From NCBI RefSeq assembly GCF_002802875.1, contig NZ_PEBI01000004.1, positions 62,001-126,000 on the forward strand: a stretch of 64,000 bases of DNA, in the 5' to 3' direction. The stretch is from Bifidobacterium primatium. GTDB taxonomy: Bacteria; Actinomycetota; Actinomycetes; Actinomycetales; Bifidobacteriaceae. A program made the translations under genes and the position numbers. A model generated the notes under the pieces. The model did no database searches. It had not been told where the DNA came from and saw nothing but the letters and a program-made list of their open reading frames with translations. Shown in pieces: positions 9,344-17,648 of the stretch (position 1 is its first letter; every line of letters begins with the position of its first letter).

Positions 9344-10360
9344 TCACCGGACCACGGCGACGCTGCCACGACGGATGAGCTTCGGGGGAATGACGACGCG
9401 CCGACCCGCAGGAGCGTCGGAACGTTCGATCCGCCCCCGCATCATCGTCGCCGATTCGCCGGCGAGACGGCCGATTCCCTGACCGATGGTGGTCAGGTCG
9501 AATTCGAATCCGAAGCGTTCGGCGATGCCGTCGTATCCCATGACCGACATGTCGTCGGGGACCCGCAGGCCCAGTTGCGAAAGACGCCCCATGAGACCGA
9601 GCGCCATGAGGTCGTTGCAGCAGAACACCGCCGTGGCGCCGGACTCGACGACGGCGTCGGCCGCGGCGTATCCGCCGGCATGGCGGTAGTCGCCTTCGAT
9701 CAGCGCCGACGGCCGCAGACCGACCTCGCCCAGCGCCTCGACGAAGCCGTCACGACGGTCGCCTGCATTGCCGACGCGGGCGTCGCCGTACACGCAGGCG
9801 ATGCGCCGGTGACCGCATTCCATGAGGTATCCGGCCGCGAGCCGGCCGCCCTCATGGTTGTCGATGCCCACGGCGTCGCACCATTCGCCGGAGGGCATGC
9901 GGTCGACGAGCACCACGGGGCATCCGCAGCGGGTCACGTCGAGGCGGAACCCCTCCATGTCCGATCCCGACTCCCCTGCGGATATGAGGAACATGCCGTC
10001 CACGCCGCGGGCCGCGAGACGGGTGATGACGTCATGCTCCGTGCCGCGCGAATCGTCGGTGTTGGCGATGATGAGCGAGTATCCCATACGCCGGCATTCG
10101 TCCTCGAGGCGTTTGGCCAGGGACGCGAAGAACAGGTTCTGAATGTCGGGCACGACGAGCGCCAGCAGCATGGAGCGTTGCGTCACCAGCGTGCGCGCCA
10201 CCTGGTTGGGCACGTAGTCCAATGCCTCCGCCGCTTCGAGGATGGCGCGGCGGGTCTCTTCGGAAACCCGCGAGGGGCGGTTGTTGAGCACGAGGGAGAC
10301 GGCCGTCACGGAGACGCCCGCGGCGGCCGCCACATCCCTGATGGTCGTTCGCTTGGCCAT
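9344..10360 (-). CDS. LacI-family transcriptional regulator
   Basis: A 338-residue one-component repressor. The N-terminal helix-turn-helix (residues 5-25, TIRDVAAAAGVSVTAVSLVL) and the hinge helix (about 45-60) are classic LacI. The periplasmic-binding-like ligand domain follows from about residue 65 (LALVVPDIQNLFFASLAKRL). The ATG at 10360 has GGGAGT upstream. It follows the ribokinase gene by 12 bases, so ribokinase and regulator form one unit, reading toward the permease/hydrolase unit. It likely represses one or both units until a sugar or glycoside ligand binds. The effector is unknown; ribose or the imported glycoside are candidates. Confidence 0.92.
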   Translation of the reverse strand: MAKRTTIRDVAAAAGVSVTAVSLVLNNRPSRVSEETRRAILEAAEALDYVPNQVARTLVTQRSMLLALVVPDIQNLFFASLAKRLEDECRRMGYSLIIANTDDSRGTEHDVITRLAARGVDGMFLISAGESGSDMEGFRLDVTRCGCPVVLVDRMPSGEWCDAVGIDNHEGGRLAAGYLMECGHRRIACVYGDARVGNAGDRRDGFVEALGEVGLRPSALIEGDYRHAGGYAAADAVVESGATAVFCCNDLMALGLMGRLSQLGLRVPDDMSVMGYDGIAERFGFEFDLTTIGQGIGRLAGESATMMRGRIERSDAPAGRRVVIPPKLIRRGSVAVVR

Positions 10361-10372
10361 GTGACTCCCGGT

Positions 10373-11368
10373 CTAGGAGAACAGCTCGCGCACCTGCCGC
10401 GTGGTGCCGTACGAGGCCTGGGCGCCCTGTCCGGTGGCGGCGTAGGCGGAGACGTAGGATGCCACCTGCGCGCTGGTCACCAGATCGTGACCGGATGCGA
10501 GGCCGGCGAGGATGGTGCCCATGAAGGAGTCGCCGCACCCCGTGGTGTCCACGGCGTCGACCTTCACCGGCGCGATGCGGTGCGCCCGGCCGGAGTCGAT
10601 GACCACGCTGCCGTCGCCGCCGAGGGTGACCACGGCCTGGTCGAAGCCGAATCCCGCCATCTGCGCGACGATGGCGTCCCAGTCCACGGCGTCCCAGTCG
10701 CCGTCCCCGGGCTCGTCGATGCCGAGCAGCTGGCTCATCTCATGCTCGTTGACGAGCAGGATGTCGGCGTTGTCGATGAGGTCCCGCGGCAGTTCGGGGA
10801 TGAACGGCGAATCGTTGACAAGCACCTTCACTCCGGCCTTGTGGGCGATGCGGGCGCTTTCGATCACCGTCGGCATGGGGCTTTCGAGGCACAGTCCCAG
10901 GACCGCGGCGTCGGCGATGAGATCGGCATGGTCGCGTACGTATTCGACGGTGACCTTGCCGTTCGAGCCGGGCGAGTAGACGATGGTGTTCTCGCCGTGC
11001 GAGTCGACGGTGATGACGGTGGTGCCGCTCGCGCCGTCCACATGCTTCACGTCGTCGGTGCGCACCCCGGCCTCGGCGAGACGGTCGAGCAGGAACCTGC
11101 CGTTGTCGTCGTCGCCCACGGCGCCGAGCATGTGGACGTTCGCCCCGATCTTGGCCGCCGTCGCCGCCTGGTTGCCGGACTTGCCGCCGGGCAGCACGCG
11201 CAGGGGACCTCCGTTCACGGTCTCCCCCGGCTGGGGCAGCCGTTCGGTCGTCACCGTGTAGTCGGCGTTCATCGAGCCGACCACAATGAGGGACCTGTCC
11301 GTCTGCGCGAAGGAATCAAGATGGCCGAGGGCCTCGTCCCTGCCGATGTTCACCACGTTCATCACCAT
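10373..11368 (-). CDS. rbsK: Ribokinase-like PfkB sugar kinase
   Basis: A 331-residue PfkB-family kinase, probably ribokinase (D-ribose + ATP to ribose 5-phosphate). The N-terminal sugar-binding region contains VGSMNADYTVTTERLPQPGE and GGKSGNQAATAAKIGA. The C-terminal catalytic signature is DTTGCGDSFMG, with its Asp as general base. The start at 11368 is chosen because AAGGAG lies six bases upstream; earlier in-frame starts lack a site. It heads the unit with the LacI gene. A ribokinase beside an NCS1 carrier and a glycosidase suggests that ribose, or another pentose, is released inside the cell. Other PfkB sugars cannot be excluded. Confidence 0.88.
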   Translation of the reverse strand: MVMNVVNIGRDEALGHLDSFAQTDRSLIVVGSMNADYTVTTERLPQPGETVNGGPLRVLPGGKSGNQAATAAKIGANVHMLGAVGDDDNGRFLLDRLAEAGVRTDDVKHVDGASGTTVITVDSHGENTIVYSPGSNGKVTVEYVRDHADLIADAAVLGLCLESPMPTVIESARIAHKAGVKVLVNDSPFIPELPRDLIDNADILLVNEHEMSQLLGIDEPGDGDWDAVDWDAIVAQMAGFGFDQAVVTLGGDGSVVIDSGRAHRIAPVKVDAVDTTGCGDSFMGTILAGLASGHDLVTSAQVASYVSAYAATGQGAQASYGTTRQVRELFS

Positions 11369-11460
11369 AACCGTCTCCTTACGGTCAGCCGCCCGGCGCG
11401 AAAAACACAACCGCATTGTCACACCGCTCCACGATGGGCGGGATTGCTTTGTCATTCCTT

Positions 11461-11489
11461 ATGGTAAAACGCTAAACCAGATTGTGCAA
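11461..11489 (-). promoter_or_regulatory. Promoter with embedded LacI-type operator for rbsK-lacI
   Basis: On the minus strand, TTGCAC (11484-11489) and TACCAT (11461-11466) are separated by exactly 17 bases, a good sigma-70-type pair. An 18-base imperfect palindrome with ends TGGT/ACCA and a central CG occupies 11462-11479, covering the spacer and the -10. A central CpG and about 18 bases of dyad are typical of LacI-family operators. The placement would block RNA polymerase, consistent with autoregulation by the adjacent LacI gene. Confidence 0.6.
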
Positions 11490-11513
11490 GCCGCCCTCGG
11501 ACGGCTCTCCTAC

Positions 11514-11551
11514 GAAAACGGCCGTCCCATGATGACGGGACGGCCGTGAAA
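11514..11551 (-). terminator. Rho-independent terminator after parE
   Basis: An 11-base perfect stem (arms 11518-11528 and 11537-11547, ACGGCCGTCCC) with an eight-base loop. In the parE direction it is followed by TTTTC. It lies 20 bases past the parE stop. Confidence 0.85.
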
Positions 11552-11568
11552 ACGCCTGGGGACCAGGG

Positions 11569-13854
11569 TCACGCATCGATGTTGGCGCGGTCGAAGTCGT
11601 CGGCGTTGTCGACGATGAACTGCTTGCGCGGCGGGACCTCGCCGCCCATGAGCAGGCTGAAGATCTCCGACGCCTGGGCGGCATCCTCCATGCGGATGCG
11701 GCGCAGCATGCGCGTTCGCGGGTCCATGGTGGTGTCGGCCAGCTGGTCGGCGTCCATCTCGCCGAGGCCCTTGTACCGCTGGATGTCGCCGTCGAAGCCG
11801 ATGTGGTCGCGGTTGAGCTGTGCGGTGCGGCGGGCCAGCTCGTCGTCGGAGTACGTGTAGATGACCTCGCCCTTGCGCTTGCCGGTCAGCGCGATGCGGT
11901 GCAGCGGCGGCACGGCCGCATAGACGTGCCCGTGCTCGATGAGCGGCCGCATGTACCGGTAGAACAGGGTGAGCAGCAGGATGCGGATGTGCGCGCCGTC
12001 GACATCGGCATCGGTCATCATGATGACCTTGTTGTATCGCGCCTGGGAGATGTCGAAGGTCGCCCCCGAGCCGGCGCCGATGACCTGGATGATCGAGGCG
12101 CACTCCTTGTTGGCGAGCATCTGGGAGACGGACGCCTTCTGCACGTTGAGTATCTTGCCTCGAATCGGCAACAGGGCCTGGAACATGGAGTTGCGGGCCG
12201 CCTTGGCGGTTCCCAGAGCGGAGTCGCCCTCCACGATGAACAGCTCGGCGATGTCGTCGTTGCCGGGCTGGCAGTCCGAGAGCTTCGACGGCATGGACGC
12301 GGATTCGAGCGCGTTCTTGCGACGTGTGACCTCCTTGGTCTTGCGCGCCTGGATTCGGGCGTGCATCTCGCCGACGATCTTCTCGAGCACGCGGCCGGAC
12401 TGCTCCTTGTATCCGCGCTTGGAGCCGGCGATCATCTCGCCGAACTGCCTGTCGGTGAGCTTGGTGACGATGGGCTTGACCTGCGCGGTGCCGAGCACGT
12501 CCTTGGTCTGGCCCTGGAACTGCGGTTCGGCGATGCGCACCGTGACCACCGCCACGAGTCCGGTCATCACGTCGTCGCGTTCGACCTTGGTGGCGGAATC
12601 CCTGAGGTTGACCTTGAGTCTGCGGGCGTTGGCCTCCACGTTCCTGCGAACCTGCCGGGTGAGCGCGTTGAGGAAGCCGTCGACGTGCGTGCCGCCGCCC
12701 GGGGTCTCCACCACGTTGACGAAGCTGCGGATTGTGGTCTCGTAGTCGTTGGTCCACCGCAGCGCGATGTCGACGCCGCAGGTGCGTTCCACCATCTGCG
12801 CATGCAGGTCCCCGCCGGGGCCGACCACCTGGGTCTCCTCCTGGTAGGTGCCCTCGCCGCTCACGTGCCAGATGTCGCACACGGGTTCGCCCTTGGAGAG
12901 GAAGTCGACGTAGTCGATGACGCCTCCGGTGTGGAGGAACTCCTCGACGCGGGCGTGCGGGTGCCGCCCCATATGTCGGTCCACGGCCTCCTGCGAAGGC
13001 GCGGGCGCCGTCACGGCATCGGCCTTCCCGGCCGCGTCGTCTTCCGTCCCGGCACCCTGCGTCTCCGGCGTCGCGGAGGTTTCGGCGAGCGGCCCGTCCA
13101 CCTCGCGCACGTCGTCGATGGATTCGTCGCCGGTTTCGGGGATGTTCTCGTCGATCACCGTGATGGACAGGCCCGGCACGAGGAAGCTGGTCTGGCGCAC
13201 GCGGTCGATGAGCTGCTCATAGCTGAACTTCGCCGTGGAGTTGAAGATCTCCGGGTCGGCCCAGTAGCGGATGCGCGTGCCCGTGGTCTTCTTCGACACC
13301 TCGCCCACCTCGCGCAGTTCCGTGGGGGAACGCTTGCGGGTCTTCTTGAACGGCGAGGCCGGCGAGGGATGCTCGGGGTCGGCGTCCGTGTACACGCCGG
13401 GATGCCCCTGGCGGAACTCCATGCGGTAGGTCTTGCCGTTGCGGTCGACCTCCACGTCGAGACGCGAGCTCAACGCGTTGACCACCGACGAGCCGACGCC
13501 GTGCAGGCCTCCGACGGCGTTGTACGATGCGTTGCCGAACTTGGCGCCGGCGTGCAGCTTGGTGAGCACGACCTCCACGCCGGTCAGACCGGTCTTCGGC
13601 TCCTTGTCGACGGGGATGCCGCGGCCGTTGTCGGCCACGGTGATGGACCCGTCGGTGTGCAGCGTCACCACGATCTTCGTGCAGAATCCGGCCAGGGCCT
13701 CGTCGACGGAATTGTCGATGATCTCCCACAGGCAGTGCATGAGCCCCTGGGAGTCGGTGGTGCCGATGTACATGCCCGGACGCTTACGCACCGCGTCCAG
13801 GCCTTCGAGCACCGCCAGGTCCTTCGCGCCGTAGTCTTCCTTGGTTGCTGCCAT
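11569..13854 (-). CDS. parE: DNA topoisomerase IV subunit B (type IIA, ParE/GyrB family)
   Basis: ATPase subunit of a type IIA topoisomerase that decatenates or relaxes DNA with a ParC/GyrA partner not in this window. About 761 residues from the ATG at 13854; a TTG four codons earlier is also in frame. The GHKL ATPase motifs are EIIDNSVDEA and NGRGIP, and the ATP lid is GLHGVGSSVVNAL. The TOPRIM domain has EGDSALGTAK and DADVDGAHI. The position beside the primary sigma factor and away from dnaA/recF/gyrA suggests ParE rather than GyrB; this is inference. A low-complexity insert of about 50 residues (Ala/Thr/Glu/Asp-rich, about residues 240-290) interrupts the transducer region. Confidence 0.9.
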   Translation of the reverse strand: MAATKEDYGAKDLAVLEGLDAVRKRPGMYIGTTDSQGLMHCLWEIIDNSVDEALAGFCTKIVVTLHTDGSITVADNGRGIPVDKEPKTGLTGVEVVLTKLHAGAKFGNASYNAVGGLHGVGSSVVNALSSRLDVEVDRNGKTYRMEFRQGHPGVYTDADPEHPSPASPFKKTRKRSPTELREVGEVSKKTTGTRIRYWADPEIFNSTAKFSYEQLIDRVRQTSFLVPGLSITVIDENIPETGDESIDDVREVDGPLAETSATPETQGAGTEDDAAGKADAVTAPAPSQEAVDRHMGRHPHARVEEFLHTGGVIDYVDFLSKGEPVCDIWHVSGEGTYQEETQVVGPGGDLHAQMVERTCGVDIALRWTNDYETTIRSFVNVVETPGGGTHVDGFLNALTRQVRRNVEANARRLKVNLRDSATKVERDDVMTGLVAVVTVRIAEPQFQGQTKDVLGTAQVKPIVTKLTDRQFGEMIAGSKRGYKEQSGRVLEKIVGEMHARIQARKTKEVTRRKNALESASMPSKLSDCQPGNDDIAELFIVEGDSALGTAKAARNSMFQALLPIRGKILNVQKASVSQMLANKECASIIQVIGAGSGATFDISQARYNKVIMMTDADVDGAHIRILLLTLFYRYMRPLIEHGHVYAAVPPLHRIALTGKRKGEVIYTYSDDELARRTAQLNRDHIGFDGDIQRYKGLGEMDADQLADTTMDPRTRMLRRIRMEDAAQASEIFSLLMGGEVPPRKQFIVDNADDFDRANIDA

Positions 13855-13920
13855 ATCCCCACTCAATCGTTATCGGATTACATCTGTATTGGAATCATGC
13901 ATCATCCCATATCACGCGAA

Positions 13921-13949
13921 CGGCGGATGCCCATGCATGGCATCCGCCG
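13921..13949. terminator. Hairpin between parE and the sigma factor gene
   Basis: A perfect 11-base stem CGGCGGATGCC/GGCATCCGCCG with a seven-base loop, CATGCAT. It lies downstream of the sigma factor stop and upstream of parE. There is no clear T-tract on the sigma factor side, so termination strength is uncertain. Confidence 0.55.
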
Positions 13950-13981
13950 AACCGCAGTCGATATGACATGACCGTCGCGCG

Positions 13982-15430
13982 TCACTGATCGAGGAAGTCT
14001 CGCAGCGTCTGCGAGCGCGACGGATGACGCAGCTTCGACATCGTCTTGGATTCGATCTGGCGGATGCGTTCGCGGGTCACGCCGTAGACGCGGCCGATGT
14101 CGTCAAGCGTCTTGGGCTGGCCGTCCTCGAGGCCGTAGCGCATCTTGATGACGCCGGCCTCACGCGGCGAAAGCGTCTCGAGCACCTGCTTGAACTGCTC
14201 CTGCAGCAGCGAGAACGCCACGGCGTCGGAGGGTGCGATGGCGTCGGTGTCCTCGATGAGGTCGCCGAACTCGGAGTCGCCGTCCTCGCCGAGCGGGGTG
14301 TGCAGGGAGATGGGCTCGCGGCCGTACTTCTGCACCTCCTGCACCTTCTCGACCGGCATGTCGAGCTCTCGCGCCAGCTCGTCCGGCGTGGGCTCGCGAC
14401 CGAGGTCCTGCAGCATCTGGCGCTGCACGCGGGAAAGCTTGTTGATGACCTCCACCATGTGCACGGGCACGCGGATGGTGCGGGCCTGGTCGGCCATGGC
14501 TCGTGTGATGGCCTGGCGGATCCACCAGGTGGCGTACGTGGAGAACTTGAAGCCCTTCTTCCAGTCGAACTTCTCGACGGCGCGGATCAGGCCGAGGTTG
14601 CCTTCCTGGATGAGGTCGAGGAACAGCATGCCGCGGCCGGTGTAGCGCTTGGCCAGCGAGACGACGAGTCGGAGGTTGGCCTCGAGCAGGTGGTCCTTGG
14701 CCTTGCGGCCGTCGTTTGCGGCCCACTTGAGTTCGCGGCGGCGCTTGAAGTCGAGGTCGTCGCCCTGGGTATCGAGCAGATGCTGCGCGTAGAGTCCGGC
14801 CTCGATTCGTTCGGAGAGGTCGACCTCCTGCTCGGCGTTCAGCAGGCTGACGCGGCCGATCTGCTTGAGGTAGTCCTTGACCGGGTCGGCCGTGGCGCCG
14901 GTGGCGATCACGCGTCGCTTCGGGTTGCCCGACGGCGTGTAGTTGTCGTCGTCGTCGAGGTCGGTGACGACGAACGCACCCTTCTCCTTCGGCTGTTCCG
15001 GCGGCTTCGGCTTGGACTCCTCCTCGTCCTCGGAGGATTCGCCGTCCTCGCCGTCGGCCTCGTCCTCGCCGTCGGCGATGCCGCCGTCGACGTCATCGAA
15101 ATCGCCGTCGAGGTCCGCGTCCTCGTCGACGCCGTCGGCATCGTCGAGCAGTTCGTCGTCGAGTTCGATGTCGTCGTCGCTCTTCTTGCGGGAACGCGAC
15201 GCGGTCTTCCTGGTCGGCTTCTTCGCGGTTGCCGACTTGGTCCGCCTGGTACCGGAGGACTTGCGTGTCGACTTCGCCGAGGCCCGCTTCTTCGTGCCGG
15301 CCGCGGTGGTGGTTTCCTCCGCCTCGTTCTCGCCGGAAGTCGCATCCTTCGCCGCCGCACTACGTGTGGTTCTACGCGTTGCCGTCGTCTTCTCGCCTGC
15401 CAACTTGTCCTCCTGGCTTCGTCCTGCCAT
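13982..15430 (-). CDS. sigA: Primary RNA polymerase sigma factor (SigA/HrdB type)
   Basis: A 482-residue group 1 sigma-70 factor directing housekeeping transcription. The conserved C-terminal half has region 1.2/2 ([21 protein letters not shown]), region 2.3-2.4 ([17 protein letters not shown]), region 3, and region 4.2 helix-turn-helix ([20 protein letters not shown]). The first 165 residues are unusual in composition: a Lys/Ala/Thr-rich basic segment, then an Asp/Glu-rich block (about 87-140), as in actinobacterial HrdB proteins. The ATG at 15430 has a close GAAGG site. Confidence 0.96.
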   Translation of the reverse strand: MAGRSQEDKLAGEKTTATRRTTRSAAAKDATSGENEAEETTTAAGTKKRASAKSTRKSSGTRRTKSATAKKPTRKTASRSRKKSDDDIELDDELLDDADGVDEDADLDGDFDDVDGGIADGEDEADGEDGESSEDEEESKPKPPEQPKEKGAFVVTDLDDDDNYTPSGNPKRRVIATGATADPVKDYLKQIGRVSLLNAEQEVDLSERIEAGLYAQHLLDTQGDDLDFKRRRELKWAANDGRKAKDHLLEANLRLVVSLAKRYTGRGMLFLDLIQEGNLGLIRAVEKFDWKKGFKFSTYATWWIRQAITRAMADQARTIRVPVHMVEVINKLSRVQRQMLQDLGREPTPDELARELDMPVEKVQEVQKYGREPISLHTPLGEDGDSEFGDLIEDTDAIAPSDAVAFSLLQEQFKQVLETLSPREAGVIKMRYGLEDGQPKTLDDIGRVYGVTRERIRQIESKTMSKLRHPSRSQTLRDFLDQ

Positions 15431-15470
15431 CGCCTTCTAGCATGAAAGCACACTTATGGCAAGAGCAAAT

Positions 15471-15476
15471 TGTCAA
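15471..15476 (-). promoter_or_regulatory. -35 element upstream of the sigma factor gene
   Basis: A perfect consensus TTGACA on the minus strand, 41 bases before the start codon. A weak -10 candidate, TGTGCT, lies 18 bases further on. A housekeeping promoter is plausible, but the -10 is poor. Confidence 0.35.
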
Positions 15477-15506
15477 CTAATAGAGTGAACCACGTTCCAA
15501 GGACGA

Positions 15507-16223
15507 TTATTCCCGGTCCCGCCGCTCCCGCCATGCGGGACGGACCTCGCGGCCTATCGCGCCGGCGACGATGGCCGCCAGCATGCACTGCTCGTCGAGG
15601 CTGAGCGCATGCAGGGCGCAGGCGAGCGACTGCTCGTCCCGGCCGACCCACCACAGCACGAACGACAGCACCGCCAGCGGCTGCACGCAGTAGGGCACGG
15701 GCACGCGGCAGACCATATGCGCGAGCGCGTCGATGCCCCGCTGGCATCGAACCGGATCCGGTATGGCGGACTCATCCTCGAACCCTGTGGTCAGGGTGTC
15801 GTAGACGAGTCCGACACTGTGCGGATCGCGCGGTTTCGCCACCAGCTCAACCAGCCGTCGTTCGTCCACCGGTCCCATCACGGCCAGCAGCACCGCGTCG
15901 CGCATGGACAGCGTCTCGCTCATGCCCACGCACAGTCCGACGACCATGTGGGAGTCCAGTTCGTCCGTTTCCCCGGAGAGCCTGCTCGTCCAGGAACCGA
16001 TGAGCCCGCGGGCCCATTCCCCGTCCGCTTCGGATGGTCCTTCGGCCCGCCGTCGCCGCCGGAACGAGTCGCGGACCCCGTCCATGCGCTCCGGGGCTAT
16101 TCTCAGCTCGCATAGGTCCTCCTCGCGGGCGTATGGCCCGGTGAGGGGATGCAGTCCCACGTCGTTGATGTCGGTCATGTCGCCGTCGGTCGTGTTTCCA
16201 TCGACCATGTTGTCGTCGGCCAT
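15507..16223 (-). CDS. DUF4192 domain protein
   Basis: A 238-residue cytosolic protein of the actinobacterial DUF4192 family, whose role is unknown. The ATG at 16223 is chosen because AAGGAG lies six bases upstream; the frame stays open to 16376 but without such a site. The first 20 residues are Asp/Met/Thr-rich. The conserved part contains MVVGLCVGMSETLSMRDAVLLAV and, near the end, LAVLSFVLWWVGRDEQSLACAL, typical of the family's helical core. It is divergent from the polyprenyl synthase gene across a spacer with repeated TTGTTGAC boxes. Confidence 0.75.
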   Translation of the reverse strand: MADDNMVDGNTTDGDMTDINDVGLHPLTGPYAREEDLCELRIAPERMDGVRDSFRRRRRAEGPSEADGEWARGLIGSWTSRLSGETDELDSHMVVGLCVGMSETLSMRDAVLLAVMGPVDERRLVELVAKPRDPHSVGLVYDTLTTGFEDESAIPDPVRCQRGIDALAHMVCRVPVPYCVQPLAVLSFVLWWVGRDEQSLACALHALSLDEQCMLAAIVAGAIGREVRPAWRERRDRE

Positions 16224-16313
16224 CGTCGGCTCCTTGTCGTCGTCCTCTCCCCCGTCCTGCCCCATACCTGCCACTATGGCAGATTCCGGCATCTCCCCCG
16301 CGGCCCGTCGGAC

Positions 16314-16388
16314 ATTGTTGACGGATGTGCGGCATGCGTGGCGGCAGAACGTTTTGCGGATTGTTGACGGCTGCATCGGTTGTCAACA
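16314..16388. promoter_or_regulatory. Repeated TTGTTGAC boxes in the divergent spacer
   Basis: ATTGTTGACGG occurs twice in direct orientation (16314-16324 and 16360-16370). An inverted half, GTCAACA, follows at 16382-16388, giving a TGTTGAC/GTCAACA dyad with a 13-base gap. The spacer separates the DUF4192 gene from the polyprenyl synthase gene. The repetition suggests a shared regulator site; no regulator is assigned. Confidence 0.4.
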
Positions 16389-16410
16389 CCGATTCGTTAC
16401 TCTCATAGGT

Positions 16411-17631
16411 ATGACCGTTCCTGACCTGACCAACACGTCCATGCCCCCGGCTCGGGGATTCTCCGACGGCGGGCCCTCCCGGACCCGCGACTGCATCGAG
16501 CGGCGCATCGCCGAACTGACGCGGCTGTATTGCTCCGCGCGGGAGACCGGCATGCCCGATGACGTGCTGGGTCCGGCCGTCACCGAGCAGGCCCTGGTCT
16601 CCGGGAAGGGAGGCAAGCGGCTTCGGGCGCTGCTGCTGCTCGATGCATTCGGCGCGGCAAACCCCGACGAAACGGATTCCGCCGCCGCGCGCAGTGCCCT
16701 CGACATCGCCTGCGGCATCGAGGTGTTCCAGACTGCCGCGCTGATCCACGACGACATCATCGACGAGGCCGACGTCCGCCGCGGCCGTCCCGCCGCCCAC
16801 AGGGCGCTCGGGGCCTTCGCACTCGGCAGCTTCCGGGATGTCGATGACGCACGGGCGCGGACCCTGGGAAGCGGGCTGGGCATCATGCTCGGCGATCTCA
16901 TGGCCACGGCGAGCGTGTCGATCATCAACGCAGCCATCGACGCGCTGCCGAACCGGGGACGCATCATGGACCGGTTCCTCGCCATGCACCGCGATGTGGA
17001 GGTCGGTCAGGTGCTCGACCTCGCGGCGGAGCATCTGAGCCTCGACGATCCCGCCGCCCTCGCCGAGGGGTCGCTCGCGGTCTTCCGATGGAAGACGGCG
17101 AGCTACACCACCATCGCGCCGATCGAGCTGGCGCTGCTCGCCTCGGGGCTGGAGGAGGACGTCTGCCATGACGCCGCGCTGCGCATCGGCACGCCGCTGG
17201 GCATCGCCTTCCAGCTCGCCGACGACCTGCTCGACGTCGTCGCGGACACCGCGGCCACCGGCAAGCCGGTCGGTGGAGACATCCGCGAGGGCAAGAGGAC
17301 CGTGCTGCTCGCCGACGCACTCGCCGGGGCAGACGCCGATGACGCCGCATATCTGCGCGAACGGTTCACCGCACCGCACCGTGGCGACGTCGACGTGCGT
17401 CGCATCATCGGCCTGTTCGTATCCACCGGGGCTGTGGAACGCTCCCGAGAGCGCATCATCGGCCTATGGCGCGAGGCGAACGAGGGCATCGCGGCGTACG
17501 CCGACGCATTGGGACTGGACGACCGGGACCTTGCCATGCTCGTTTCGGCGTGTTCGCGTTTCATCCCCCCGGACCTGCGCGTGGAGATTTCCACCTCATC
17601 GCGTGGCGGGGCCGACGACGGACGACGCTGA
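16411..17631 (+). CDS. Polyprenyl (geranylgeranyl-type) diphosphate synthase
   Basis: A 406-residue trans-isoprenyl diphosphate synthase that condenses isopentenyl diphosphate with allylic diphosphates to make long prenyl chains. The first Asp-rich motif is DDIID (114-118), preceded by GKGGKRLRALLLL. The second is DDLLD in AFQLADDLLDVVADT. Mg2+-bound diphosphate binding by these motifs is family knowledge. The ATG at 16411 has no strong ribosome site and may start a leaderless transcript. The PASTA kinase gene starts 18 bases after it ends, so the two are probably one operon, linking lipid-carrier supply and cell-wall sensing. The product length cannot be predicted safely. Confidence 0.88.
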   Translation: MTVPDLTNTSMPPARGFSDGGPSRTRDCIERRIAELTRLYCSARETGMPDDVLGPAVTEQALVSGKGGKRLRALLLLDAFGAANPDETDSAAARSALDIACGIEVFQTAALIHDDIIDEADVRRGRPAAHRALGAFALGSFRDVDDARARTLGSGLGIMLGDLMATASVSIINAAIDALPNRGRIMDRFLAMHRDVEVGQVLDLAAEHLSLDDPAALAEGSLAVFRWKTASYTTIAPIELALLASGLEEDVCHDAALRIGTPLGIAFQLADDLLDVVADTAATGKPVGGDIREGKRTVLLADALAGADADDAAYLRERFTAPHRGDVDVRRIIGLFVSTGAVERSRERIIGLWREANEGIAAYADALGLDDRDLAMLVSACSRFIPPDLRVEISTSSRGGADDGRR

Positions 17632-17648
17632 ATCGTAGGATGATAGGC

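Noticed and set aside
15904-16410. Upstream extension of the polyprenyl synthase frame
   Set aside because: It is antisense to the DUF4192 gene and unlike any synthase N-terminus; the conserved part starts at 16411.
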